Assembly: GCA_017631315.1 (NCBI GenBank)
Contig: JAGBTN010000003.1
Location: 186,001-250,000, forward strand
Direction of reading: 5' to 3'
Source: Bacteroidaceae bacterium
GTDB taxonomy: Bacteria; Bacteroidota; Bacteroidia; Bacteroidales; Bacteroidaceae
Length of the DNA: 64,000 bases
Of this stretch, positions 7,811-15,747 are shown in pieces. How positions within the stretch are numbered: the stretch's first letter is position 1; every line of letters begins with the position of its first letter. The position numbers were made by a program, and so were the translations under genes. The notes below the pieces were generated by a model. That model had not been told where the DNA came from, did no database searches, and worked only from the letters and a program-made list of their open reading frames with translations.

Positions 7811-8272
7811 TTAATTCATGTATTCCCAGACCTTGCCATCGTCGTCGCTATCTTCATCCGCAAAGAAGAACAGATAAGCAGCCTTTAAGACGTCTCCGTC
7901 ATCAAATTCCCTGTGTAGATCATGCCAAATAGCATTTGCGGCAACCCATTTATCGCAGTCTGTTGTACCAGCAGGAAAAACCTTTCCTTGCCAGGCATCT
8001 ACCACTTGCTGACGCGTCCAATGAGCCCCTATGTGCTTTTGACCATTCTCATCTGTGCTGTACATCTGTTCGATGTCATACTCGGCAAACTCTGGCGTGT
8101 AATGTTCGCCAAACAAGTGTTCATGAGCCTTTCGTAAATATTTCCAATAAAGCTCCGGATGTTCCTCCTTGATTTCATCAAGCAATACCTCAACGTGCTT
8201 AATTTCTTTCCACATCATTTCTTCTGTGGCTTTTCCTTCGGCTCTTGCCATTTCTATCATCTTTTTGTACAT
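7811..8272 (-). CDS. conserved Bacteroidales phage protein (DUF7841-like)
   Basis: The 153-aa acidic protein has an N-terminal helical part and a compact C-terminal half with many aromatic residues (HWTRQQVVDAWQ, KWVAANAIWHDL) ending in a Glu/Asp-rich tail. I associate GEHYTPEFAEYDIEQMY and the downstream pattern with a family of unknown function often found near the tail-fibre and lysis genes of Bacteroides phages (DUF7841, from memory). It is followed by a terminator. Confidence 0.7.
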   Translation of the reverse strand: MYKKMIEMARAEGKATEEMMWKEIKHVEVLLDEIKEEHPELYWKYLRKAHEHLFGEHYTPEFAEYDIEQMYSTDENGQKHIGAHWTRQQVVDAWQGKVFPAGTTDCDKWVAANAIWHDLHREFDDGDVLKAAYLFFFADEDSDDDGKVWEYMN

Positions 8273-8357
8273 AGCCTTCAGTGTTTGAGTTAATACTTCT
8301 AATTGCCTTTTCTCTTGTGGGTGTAACCGCTACCCATCTCACACGTTTGCGCATCAT
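8199..8357 (-). CDS. 52-aa basic small protein
   Basis: ATG at 8357 overlaps the stop of the upstream gene as ATGA. The first 30 residues (KRVRWVAVTPTREKAIRS is characteristic) look like real protein, but the last 24 codons run in another frame through the start of the next gene (74-bp overlap). Function unknown. Confidence 0.45.
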   Translation of the reverse strand: MMRKRVRWVAVTPTREKAIRSINSNTEGYVQKDDRNGKSRRKSHRRNDVERN

Positions 8358-8713
8358 GCTGTAATTGTCGCAGTCAGGACACCAACCGAGCGAATGCCCT
8401 GTGATTTGTTACAATTGCAGTGGCTGATGTATGCAGGCTCATCAAAACCTGCAACACTTGCAACGCTTATTGCAGAGCCTTCTGCACTAATCTCAAACTC
8501 TTCTACAAAGGTGTTTGTGCTGTTACCGCAAGCGCAATGGCTTCCGCTTGGCTGATAGATAACGGTAATAACAGCCTGCACTGTTGCATACACCTGCGTT
8601 CCTACTACTTGCGTATCGCTTACATTAAAGGCGACATTTATAATTGGCTTAATACTTTGATTAACGCAGTATGTCTTGCAGAGCTTCTCGATAATCTCAT
8701 AGGTGAATGACAT
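8354..8713 (-). CDS. phage protein of unknown function, Cys-rich centre
   Basis: The 119-aa protein is rich in beta-forming residues (VVGTQVYATVQAVITVIYQP) and has a Cys/His cluster (SHCACGNS, about residues 58-65, and SHCNCNKS, about 97-104) that could bind zinc. It overlaps the upstream gene by 76 bp, which is long for this phage. Position between adhesin and lysis genes suggests a virion-accessory or late role; no family recognised. Confidence 0.62.
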   Translation of the reverse strand: MSFTYEIIEKLCKTYCVNQSIKPIINVAFNVSDTQVVGTQVYATVQAVITVIYQPSGSHCACGNSTNTFVEEFEISAEGSAISVASVAGFDEPAYISHCNCNKSQGIRSVGVLTATITA

Positions 8714-9063
8714 TTCCGTTGCGGTTGGAATGCCTGTTCAGCCTTATTCACTGCAATGAGCTCGCGGATTTCTCTGTCGCGTGCAGTGGCTTCACGATAC
8801 ACATCTACCAACTTTGCATCTGTGGTCTTTTCACTCTCAAGCAGAGCAATTCGGCTGTCCTTTTCGGCAATTTTCATGCTCATGTCAAGTTCGTCCTTAG
8901 TCACGTAGTTAGACCTGCATCCGCCTCCTAAAAGTCCGTTTCCGAGACCATTGCCGTTGAGCAATCCTAAACCCAGTGCCACAGCACCCAATGTTACACC
9001 AGTGTTACCCAATCCCTGAGAAGCAACATTCTGGGTTTCTCCGTTTTGTGTTCTAATTGTCAT
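8638..9063 (-). CDS. glycine-rich phage protein of unknown function
   Basis: From ATG 9063 the 141-aa protein has a Gly/Leu/Asn-rich hydrophobic N-terminal third (TLGAVALGLGLLNGNGLGNG) followed by a charged coiled-coil-like helix (about residues 55-105) and a basic C-terminal tail read over the start of the next gene. The tail frame may not be functional. It is first in its own unit: a promoter (9105-9138) and an upstream terminator (9155-9187) isolate it from the tail operon. Confidence 0.6.
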   Translation of the reverse strand: MTIRTQNGETQNVASQGLGNTGVTLGAVALGLGLLNGNGLGNGLLGGGCRSNYVTKDELDMSMKIAEKDSRIALLESEKTTDAKLVDVYREATARDREIRELIAVNKAEQAFQPQRKCHSPMRLSRSSARHTALIKVLSQL

Positions 9064-9104
9064 AGTTGTAAATTTTAAGGTTTCGTTCACCATCGAACTT
9101 GTTG

Positions 9105-9138
9105 CAAATCTATGGCAGTTCCTAAAGGGCATTGCAAA
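9105..9138 (-). promoter_or_regulatory. promoter of the 9063-7811 unit
   Basis: TTTG (9135-9138) and TAGATTTG (9105-9112) on the minus strand, gap 22 bp, slightly long. Start near 9098. It lacks the 19-bp palindrome. Confidence 0.6.
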
Positions 9139-9154
9139 CTACGAAAATTTAACA

Positions 9155-9187
9155 CAAAAAAATGGTCCTTGCTTCACAGCAAAGACC
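9155..9187 (-). terminator. terminator of the capsid-tail unit
   Basis: GGTCTTTGCT / AGCAAGGACC on the minus strand (9187-9164; one G-U pair) followed by a run of seven T after one A. It closes the transcript that begins upstream of the scaffold gene. Confidence 0.85.
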
Positions 9188-9220
9188 ACCAAACAACATA
9201 ATGAAACGTAATGAAAAACC

Positions 9221-9631
9221 CTATTGTTCGTTTATCCAATTGGATAGCATACGCCAAAAATACAGCTTTCGCCTAAACTTATTTGGCTTCTTTATATATC
9301 CAAGTTTAATAAGCTTGCGCTCGTCTTCGTCCAAGTCCGCATCACTCCACCAAAGCCTTGTATCGTGAACTGATTTTCTGCCTGGGCGCACTACTCCAAC
9401 CTTTATCCAGTTTTCGACTGTGCGCTGCGTTACATTCCAGCGCTTTGCAAGGTCCCAGATATACTTTTTTTGGACACCGGGACTTGCTGAAAGTTTAACA
9501 ACGCCAATAAGCGTTTGCAACTGCTCTCGCGAAAGCACAAAGTCCTTTCGTATGTCGCTATTTGGGTCTTTTAATGCCTTACCCATAATAATTAGCGCCT
9601 CGCCAATCACAGAATAGCCCCAGTTCTCCAT
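9221..9631 (-). CDS. helix-turn-helix DNA-binding protein
   Basis: The 136-aa protein has a central MerR/HTH_17-like segment (WDLAKRWNVTQRTVENWIKV, about residues 59-78) and a basic C-terminal part (KKPNKFRRKLYFWRML). It is the last gene of the capsid-tail unit. Its late position and HTH make it a candidate regulator of lysis or late genes; inference only. Confidence 0.72.
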   Translation of the reverse strand: MENWGYSVIGEALIIMGKALKDPNSDIRKDFVLSREQLQTLIGVVKLSASPGVQKKYIWDLAKRWNVTQRTVENWIKVGVVRPGRKSVHDTRLWWSDADLDEDERKLIKLGYIKKPNKFRRKLYFWRMLSNWINEQ

Positions 9632-9632
9632 A

Positions 9633-10076
9633 TTATTCGATTGTTAAGTAAACTTTTTCTTTTCTTTCTCTCGCTGGTAAAAGATGTTCATTCATTAATG
9701 ATGTCCATGTTGATGTACTGTTTAGCACCATGCCTTTCAGTCTGTTTTTGCCTACAAGTATGCAGCCAGAACTATCTTCAGCCTTATTTCCTATATGTAT
9801 AAGCACGCCCTCGAATTGTGGAACATCCAGCAGACGAGGAACACGACCATCGCACACGGTCTTGTACGGCTCCCTGTCTCCATATTTGGGCGATGTAACA
9901 TCTTGTGTTACCTCATACTTTCCACAAGGTATGGCAGTCTTGTGCATGACCTTTTTCTCTCTGAAATAAAATCTATCCCTGTCCTCGCAGGTGTCGCAGA
10001 AGTATTCGCCATCTATATACATTCTGCCGATTGTGTATTGCTGCTTCCGCGCAATTCTTTTTAACAAAATTTCCAT
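9633..10076 (-). CDS. DUF5675-family protein, candidate endolysin
   Basis: The 147-aa protein matches the DUF5675 pattern: YTIGRMYIDGEYFCDTCED near the N terminus, KTAIPCGKYEV, then VLIHIGN (His94) and DSSGCILVG (Cys105). The spacing of His and the S-x-G-C pattern recalls L,D-transpeptidase (YkuD) active sites, so a peptidoglycan-acting role is plausible. No other lysozyme or amidase gene is visible in the prophage, which supports an endolysin role. There is no signal peptide, so access to peptidoglycan would need the holin. Confidence 0.72.
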   Translation of the reverse strand: MEILLKRIARKQQYTIGRMYIDGEYFCDTCEDRDRFYFREKKVMHKTAIPCGKYEVTQDVTSPKYGDREPYKTVCDGRVPRLLDVPQFEGVLIHIGNKAEDSSGCILVGKNRLKGMVLNSTSTWTSLMNEHLLPARERKEKVYLTIE

Positions 10077-10101
10077 ACTCCCGTTTTAATTGTTATTTAA
10101 C

Positions 10102-10737
10102 TTAACTTGCTATATGCACATATATACCTACCAAATCTTTGAGGTTATGCGTAAGTGCAATACCACTATCTCTTATGCACAGATATAGAACACCATCTTG
10201 GGTGTAGTATTTATCCTTGAAGATTTCCATAGGTGTTGTAAAAGGAATGGGGTCATCCTTTGTGCCTTCGTGGCTTTTTACAATCACTTCATACAAAGAT
10301 GCGGTGTCGAGACTTGGTGGGAATACCTCTTGTGCTATATGAGTTTGTCTTGATTTCCACAAGTTTCCATTGTGTAAGGTGATAAAGCCATATCTAATTG
10401 TTTTACCGATGTAAGACTCCCATGTTGGATATAATTCCTTTACATCCAAAGACTGTTCGTTTGTGAGTTTCATTCTATTTATTATATTCGTTGTAGACTG
10501 AACTTTGTGCAAAATTCTTTGTTTTTCTCTCACTATATTTACAGCATTCTGAAAAGTCATGGTTGTAGACAATGGCTCTTCAAGTTCTTCGTAATATGCC
10601 TTTTCGGACACATCTATGGCAAATCCATTTACTACTTGTCCAGTAATAGTATTTTTTATTTTATGGTCGATATCGGAGTATGTTTTATATAATTCCACAC
10701 CATCCTCTCTTGTCTTATAATATTCTTTTACTATCAT
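10102..10737 (-). CDS. virion protein with CBM5/12-like carbohydrate-binding segment
   Basis: The 211-aa protein has a central segment (YPTWESYIGKTIRYGFITL, then NGNLWKSRQTHIAQ, about residues 104-140) that resembles the chitin-binding type 5/12 fold seen in phage fibres and chitinases. The N-terminal 80 residues are charged and helical and may attach to the tail. It ends the adhesin series before the lysis proteins. Ligand unknown. Confidence 0.65.
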   Translation of the reverse strand: MIVKEYYKTREDGVELYKTYSDIDHKIKNTITGQVVNGFAIDVSEKAYYEELEEPLSTTMTFQNAVNIVREKQRILHKVQSTTNIINRMKLTNEQSLDVKELYPTWESYIGKTIRYGFITLHNGNLWKSRQTHIAQEVFPPSLDTASLYEVIVKSHEGTKDDPIPFTTPMEIFKDKYYTQDGVLYLCIRDSGIALTHNLKDLVGIYVHIAS

Positions 10738-10752
10738 GGTAATTTAGTTTTA

Positions 10753-11463
10753 TTAGTTATTTGGTATAGGATATTCACTTGCTTTGTATATCTGGCTTGC
10801 AAACACACTCCAATTTGTCGAAGTTTTCCATTGTTCATACAATGAATCTGGAACTATTATCTTGCATTGCTCTGGGAACGCATTATCTACAGGAGACCAT
10901 CCACCGCCATCAAGATTAGGGATACTGACACAATTATTAAAATAACAGAATTGTATTGAAGATGCCTCAAAAACACCTTCTCCAGATAATTCTCTTAAAT
11001 TAGCTGGCATAACAACATATTCAAGACTGGAAGTTCTATAAAAAGCTTCCCGGCCAATTCTAATAACATTATCAGGTATTATTATACTTCTTATATTATC
11101 ACAACAATAGAAAGAGCATAATTGTATTTCCACCAATGATTGAGGCAAATCTACACTTTCTAACTTAGACAAATCCTCAAATGCACCAATCCCCATATTA
11201 TCTGCACTCAATATTTCTACACCTTCGGTTACTGTTATATGTTTAATATTTTGAATACCACAATTAGTATCAACAAACACTTCTCCAGTCATATTTAGAC
11301 CGTTGTCTACGGTAGTACCACCACCCCCACCACTGATATTCTTAATCGCATCAGCATAGGTTGTAAGTCCACCACTAATAGTACCGCCTTTGTCTATAAT
11401 AGCCTGTTTGATAGCCTCTGTGCTATCTTTAATTGTCTGTAAATTTTCCGCTATTGTTGCCAT
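10753..11463 (-). CDS. tail-associated leucine-rich-repeat (BspA-like) adhesin
   Basis: From ATG 11463 (chosen because it avoids overlap with the upstream stop) the 236-aa protein has a helical N-terminal attachment region (IAENLQTIKDSTEAIKQAII), a Gly hinge (GGGGG) and then LRR_5/BspA-type repeats (LESVDLPQSLVEIQLCSFYC, SIIIPDNVIRIGREAFYRTS, YVVMPANLRELSGEGVFEAS). Such repeats bind surface ligands in Bacteroidales proteins and occur in phage receptor-binding proteins. Most likely a receptor-binding or decoration component of the tail. Confidence 0.75.
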   Translation of the reverse strand: MATIAENLQTIKDSTEAIKQAIIDKGGTISGGLTTYADAIKNISGGGGGTTVDNGLNMTGEVFVDTNCGIQNIKHITVTEGVEILSADNMGIGAFEDLSKLESVDLPQSLVEIQLCSFYCCDNIRSIIIPDNVIRIGREAFYRTSSLEYVVMPANLRELSGEGVFEASSIQFCYFNNCVSIPNLDGGGWSPVDNAFPEQCKIIVPDSLYEQWKTSTNWSVFASQIYKASEYPIPNN

Positions 11464-11473
11464 AATGTTATTT

Positions 11474-12838
11474 TTATTGTCCTCCTGAACCTTCACCTGC
11501 TAACGAATAACTTGTTTTTAAGATAATCTCGTCTATATGAACATGTGTCCCATTTTCATGCATTACTATAGCAGTAGTAGTAGAAGTCATTCTAATTATC
11601 GTGTTATTATAAGTATTAACAATATATTCTCCAGCAGTATTATACTTGCTATTCACCCATGTTTCCCATGTCATCCCTTGTTCTGCTTGGTACTCTGTAT
11701 CACCAATTGTGAAAGTAATAATACTATTACCTATTATACTTTCAAGAATAGTGTTAATATCTCCTATGGTAGCCTCAAGGTCACTGATTTGACCTTTAAT
11801 TTCGGTATCATCGTAACCGCCACCACCTCCACCACTTATAACGATGTCCCCACTGCCAAGTAATGAAGTGCCGTTGATAGTTTTGATATTTGTTCCACTA
11901 ACAAGCACATCTTGTTTGCCACTTATATCTTGATGTTCTGTAAGTGCTGTTTTATACTTACCATTATCAGCAAGGAATTTGTCACCACTACCGTTAACAG
12001 ATATTTTTAAAGCACTATCATCATTAGAATTGTAAGTAGTAATACCACCATCGGAGTTTATGAGCATATACGCTTTAGACTGAGTATCTTTAAACGCATG
12101 TGCTACAATTGCATGCTCATCTACATAAACTCTATCATTTAGTTCAACAAATCCAGTATTAGGGTCTCTTTGAACATATCCATCGTCATTATCTAACTCG
12201 CTGAGTTTTGTTGGAATTGTAGGCTTATTTGATAAGTCGTCATAACTGCCACTTGTCGCAACAGTTGCCAAAGTTACCTTGTCCATCTTACCTGCAATTT
12301 GCTGCTCTATAGATGCAATGATGCCAGACAAATCTTGTGTATCTTGAATGCCGTCAAGGAATGCAATGACCTCATTAAAGGTCTTGATTGCTGTAGTAGT
12401 ATCTCCACTCACTAACTTGTCAAAGTCACCACGAAGTGTTGAAAGAGCTTCTGATAACTCGGTGTCATCATAGTTGCTCAATCCTTCTAACTTTGTCTTC
12501 AACGCAGTTGTGAAGTCCTCGGTAGATAATGCCTTTCCGCTAATCTTATCCACCTTGCCATCAAGGTCAGATGTAGTTGCATAGCCACTCGGCACAGTCT
12601 GCAATGCAGTTGCACCAAGCGCGGCACCTTCACGAATTGCAGCAAGGTCACTGATTGCATCTTGCTTGTTATCCCACTCGGTCTTCTTCTCCTCCGTAAT
12701 TGAAGCCGAAGGACTCGCAGAGAAGATTGGGTCTATCTCTTCGGTGATACCACCGCCGCCGCCAGCGTTTCCGCTTGCCACTTGGTCGAGCAACTGTTCT
12801 ACTTGCTCACCTGTATATTTACTATTAAAATCTGCCAT
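11474..12838 (-). CDS. tail fibre protein
   Basis: From ATG 12838 (two bases after the upstream stop) the 454-aa protein shows typical trimeric-fibre features: an N-terminal attachment helix (YTGEQVEQLLDQV), a Gly-rich hinge, short heptad segments (EALSTLRGDFDKL), the linkers SYDDLSNKPTIPT and IKTINGTSLLGSGDIVI that recur in many tail fibres, a second Gly hinge and a C-terminal domain. It is translated directly after a BspA-like protein and before an LRR protein; together they form the receptor-recognition locus. Confidence 0.82.
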   Translation of the reverse strand: MADFNSKYTGEQVEQLLDQVASGNAGGGGGITEEIDPIFSASPSASITEEKKTEWDNKQDAISDLAAIREGAALGATALQTVPSGYATTSDLDGKVDKISGKALSTEDFTTALKTKLEGLSNYDDTELSEALSTLRGDFDKLVSGDTTTAIKTFNEVIAFLDGIQDTQDLSGIIASIEQQIAGKMDKVTLATVATSGSYDDLSNKPTIPTKLSELDNDDGYVQRDPNTGFVELNDRVYVDEHAIVAHAFKDTQSKAYMLINSDGGITTYNSNDDSALKISVNGSGDKFLADNGKYKTALTEHQDISGKQDVLVSGTNIKTINGTSLLGSGDIVISGGGGGGYDDTEIKGQISDLEATIGDINTILESIIGNSIITFTIGDTEYQAEQGMTWETWVNSKYNTAGEYIVNTYNNTIIRMTSTTTAIVMHENGTHVHIDEIILKTSYSLAGEGSGGQ

Positions 12839-12840
12839 AA

Positions 12841-13848
12841 TTATATTAGTATTACTGTCCAACCACTTGGAACACCACTTATACCCGTAGTTGTCCATGT
12901 GGCATCTTTATTTTTATAAAACGTTCCAGATTTACTGACTGCATTAACCCAACCCAATAAACAGTTAGACGCAGAAATACTTGTAGCAAGCATTGTAATC
13001 TCTTTACACTTACCGCAAGATGTTAGCATATATTCATAACAATATGACTCCAATGTTAAGGCTGGGAGTTTTGGGGAAATCAATAATGCTGTGCAACCTT
13101 GAAACATTCTTCTGTAACAAGATGAATATAATGTTGTAGCGGGTAATTCAGGAGGATACTTTAGAGCAGTACATCCTTGAAACATATAGTAATATGCGTA
13201 ATTCTTCAGTTTTCTATCTAAGACTAATTTAGATGCGTCTACAATAGTGGTTATTCTATAGAATAAATAAGCAAAACTATAGTTATAGGGTAATGTGTCA
13301 TAATTTTTAGCCCCATCTCCATAATACAGAGACATGGGGTCTCCTAAAACATTACAAGACTTAGTAATCGTAAATCTTCTCGATGTATTATATGATTTAT
13401 AATTTGCTCTAAATGATAATGTTTGACCTGTATTTATAGCTTCTGTAGCTACTCCTGCCTCTAATGTTTTCCAAACACCATCACCATCCACACAATACTC
13501 AACAGCATCAGAAGCGAGTTTAGCAGTCAATCCGTCAGCCAAAGCCTCTATTGTTAGGTAGTTCTCGATATTGATACTTGTATCAACCGCTTCCTTCAAT
13601 ACTCCGTATCTTCCTTGCGTAACCTTGAAAACCTTACCATCGGAAGTAACAAACTGCTGACGGATGCCATCTTGCCTAACAAGTTTTTCAATGGCAATAG
13701 TTTGTCCTGCATCACGAAAGACAACAGACTGAACTCTGTTAATACCTTCGTAAGGGTCGGAAGAAAAGACAGCAGAGCCGTCCCTGTCACCCGTATAGGC
13801 AACAGAGAGGCTACCACCATCATTCCAAGGTTTCTTCAACTCAGCCAT
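12841..13848 (-). CDS. adhesin with MFQGCTAL repeats
   Basis: From ATG 13848 (start overlaps the BACON gene stop as TAATG) the 335-aa protein has an N-terminal domain (WNDGGSLSVAYTGDRDGSA) seen in other gut Bacteroidales proteins, a middle Ig-like part and C-terminal repeats of the form Y-MFQGCTAL---PELPATTL-S-CY (about residues 220-310), a BspA/DUF285-like solenoid common in gut phage tail proteins. It ends in a TWTTTGISGVPSGWTV module. Probably binds a cell-surface ligand. Confidence 0.75.
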   Translation of the reverse strand: MAELKKPWNDGGSLSVAYTGDRDGSAVFSSDPYEGINRVQSVVFRDAGQTIAIEKLVRQDGIRQQFVTSDGKVFKVTQGRYGVLKEAVDTSINIENYLTIEALADGLTAKLASDAVEYCVDGDGVWKTLEAGVATEAINTGQTLSFRANYKSYNTSRRFTITKSCNVLGDPMSLYYGDGAKNYDTLPYNYSFAYLFYRITTIVDASKLVLDRKLKNYAYYYMFQGCTALKYPPELPATTLYSSCYRRMFQGCTALLISPKLPALTLESYCYEYMLTSCGKCKEITMLATSISASNCLLGWVNAVSKSGTFYKNKDATWTTTGISGVPSGWTVILI

Positions 13849-14453
13849 TACTCGATTGTCCAAGTGGTGTTAGACTTAACCTCTACAGCAACAGGAGTGC
13901 CTTGATAGTCAAGTTCAATGTCACCCTCTGCAATAGTAACATAAGCGTCGCCAGCAGCACTTGTGAGCGTACATACATCTTGATGACCTGCTTCGTCTGT
14001 TACAATAATCTGCCTTGTCTTGGCAGTAATGTCATCATTGGCAGGTACAGTGATAGAGATTGAGAAATTGTACTCTGCTGCTGCACCTGGGTCACCATTG
14101 ATGTTAGCACCATTTGATGTGCTTACGCTATTCGCCATGTAGGTTGACGGAAGAACAATGTCTGTCAAGTTACCAGTGCCAAACGAGAAAGTCAGTTTCT
14201 TGGAGTTTGAAACACCACTGATAGTTACTACCTTGCCAGCCTTGTCTGCCGATGCTGCATCTTCAATGTCAACATACTCAGGCTTACCTGCTTGATTAAC
14301 TGTTCTCTGAATGTCAGCCACATTTGCAGCCTTCCATGTAAGAATTGTAGTTCTTGCTACACGACCCGTGTGTTCGCCATTAGAACTTACATTCACTGTA
14401 GCATTTCCGCTACCTTGCGAAGGATTTACCTTCACCCAATTTGCTTTTGCCAT
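13848..14453 (-). CDS. BACON-domain phage protein
   Basis: The 201-aa protein contains an N-terminal BACON-like segment (WVKVNPSQGSGNATVNVSSN, then TTILTWKAANVADIQRTVNQ) and a C-terminal start of another (ELDYQGTPVAVEVKSNTTWT). BACON domains are Ig-like, proposed to bind glycans or mucin, and are known in crAss-like phage tail proteins. It is encoded between tail structural genes and the MFQGCTAL adhesin and probably decorates the tail. Confidence 0.78.
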   Translation of the reverse strand: MAKANWVKVNPSQGSGNATVNVSSNGEHTGRVARTTILTWKAANVADIQRTVNQAGKPEYVDIEDAASADKAGKVVTISGVSNSKKLTFSFGTGNLTDIVLPSTYMANSVSTSNGANINGDPGAAAEYNFSISITVPANDDITAKTRQIIVTDEAGHQDVCTLTSAAGDAYVTIAEGDIELDYQGTPVAVEVKSNTTWTIE

Positions 14454-14468
14454 GTTTTTCTATTATTT

Positions 14469-14723
14469 TTAATTAACTAATATACTCCAATTTGTGTCGG
14501 ATTCCACTGTGTAGATAATACCAGTATCTGGCGTAATCCACTGCACCTCTTCTGGTGACACACGAAGATAATGAACGTCTCCAATACTACATACTATTCC
14601 ACAAGTGACTTTTAAGTGGTTGCTTACATCAAGCACCGCCAAACTAATGGGTGTATCATGTCGGGTAATTGTCGGCTGCAACGCCAATGGCAACAAACTT
14701 ACACTTACTTGTAAACAACTCAT
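14469..14723 (-). CDS. small beta-rich tail-locus protein
   Basis: The 84-aa protein is beta-rich (SISLAVLDVSNHLKVT-like strands, VQWITPDTGIIYTVESDTNW near the C terminus). The SDTNWSI ending resembles the edge of BACON/Ig-like domains. It follows the 106-aa gene with one base between. Probably a small virion protein; no family named. Confidence 0.6.
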   Translation of the reverse strand: MSCLQVSVSLLPLALQPTITRHDTPISLAVLDVSNHLKVTCGIVCSIGDVHYLRVSPEEVQWITPDTGIIYTVESDTNWSILVN

Positions 14724-14724
14724 A

Positions 14725-15045
14725 TTATATAGACTTTACGATGTCAATACCTGTGTCAATGCACGCAACCTCTGTGCGAAGTCCATCATGAAAATCACCA
14801 TCTGGAATATGAGCCGTTACCTCGCATTTAATTCTCCCTGTGCCAACCAATCCCGTATTTACTGGTAATATATAATTATTACTATCTACCCTAATAGCAT
14901 CGGACTTTTCAAAAGTTATTACTTCTCGTGGCAAACAGAACACTTTCACACTAAAATCGTAATCGTCCATTGTCATAGATTCGATGGGTGCAATAGAGAT
15001 ATTCAGCTTAAATTCAGTGCCTAAATATATATTATTCGCTCTCAT
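14725..15045 (-). CDS. conserved Bacteroidales phage tail-locus protein
   Basis: The 106-aa protein has the pattern YLGTEFKLNISIAPIESMTM, DYDFSVKVFC and IPDGDFHDGLRTEVACIDTG, which I have seen in many Bacteroides prophages upstream of fibre genes. The fold looks like a baseplate or fibre-connector beta sandwich, as in N-terminal domains of upper baseplate proteins; this is inference. Function not established. Confidence 0.65.
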   Translation of the reverse strand: MRANNIYLGTEFKLNISIAPIESMTMDDYDFSVKVFCLPREVITFEKSDAIRVDSNNYILPVNTGLVGTGRIKCEVTAHIPDGDFHDGLRTEVACIDTGIDIVKSI

Positions 15046-15048
15046 AAC

Positions 15049-15747
15049 TTAATATATTTTTTTCTTATTTCTTACCCAAGAGTTGCATGCAAGATGTAGT
15101 GCTTTTAGTCCAGTTCTATCTTCTGAAAAACCCAAATGCTTGAACTTTTCATCTGTCAGAATATGAATACCATGCTTTAGATTCTGTTCTTTATTTATAT
15201 ATCGCAGCCCGTATGTCTCCATTACACTACTCCACACCGGGGGCGCAATAGGAGCACCATCACAATAAGCCGCTTTGACGGCATAGTTATCGGGATATTC
15301 CCAATACCTCTCCAATAAGTCCTTCAAATATGGATGCCCTTGTTCTGCGCCAAAGAACACAGGATTTGCGCCTATGCCGTGCTTATATACGGTACCCAGA
15401 TATTTCATTCCACTAAGACTTGCTACATCCTCAAGTGGAATCCATAGTCTGTCATGTTCATACTCCCTGAATGGCTCTGGAACGCAGCAACATACATCAC
15501 TATCCAAATAGATGCCTCCTTCTTCATATACAGCCTTCACCCTTATATAGTCTGCCACAAAAGCATATAACTTGTTTTCATAAGCTATCTCGCACCATTT
15601 TGGCAGTTCATTGAAGTCTATATTAGTCAAGTCCCACCTTTTGATGGTGTAGTCTGGACAATGCCTTTTCCACGTCCTCAAGCACTTATCCACAAGTTCT
15701 GGATAAGGGTTACTCAAGAAGCACCAATGTATTATTTTGGGTATCAT
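15049..15747 (-). CDS. glycosyltransferase, GT32-like (DXD sugar transferase)
   Basis: The 232-aa protein begins IPKIIHWCF and has the N-terminal nucleotide-sugar fold and the GGIYLDSDV signature (DXD = Asp82-x-Asp84) typical of the OCH1/capsular-polysaccharide glycosyltransferase family. Its start overlaps the stop of the SHAEG adhesin gene as ATGA, so the two are translationally coupled. It may glycosylate virion fibre proteins or modify the lysogen surface; coupling favours the adhesin as substrate, but no experiment is implied by the sequence. No signal peptide or membrane segment is seen. Confidence 0.85.
   Translation of the reverse strand: MIPKIIHWCFLSNPYPELVDKCLRTWKRHCPDYTIKRWDLTNIDFNELPKWCEIAYENKLYAFVADYIRVKAVYEEGGIYLDSDVCCCVPEPFREYEHDRLWIPLEDVASLSGMKYLGTVYKHGIGANPVFFGAEQGHPYLKDLLERYWEYPDNYAVKAAYCDGAPIAPPVWSSVMETYGLRYINKEQNLKHGIHILTDEKFKHLGFSEDRTGLKALHLACNSWVRNKKKIY

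Noticed and set aside
8638..8713. Frameshift joining the 141-aa and 119-aa genes
   Set aside because: The genes overlap by 76 bp, but no slippery heptamer was found in the overlap and the downstream gene has its own ATG.
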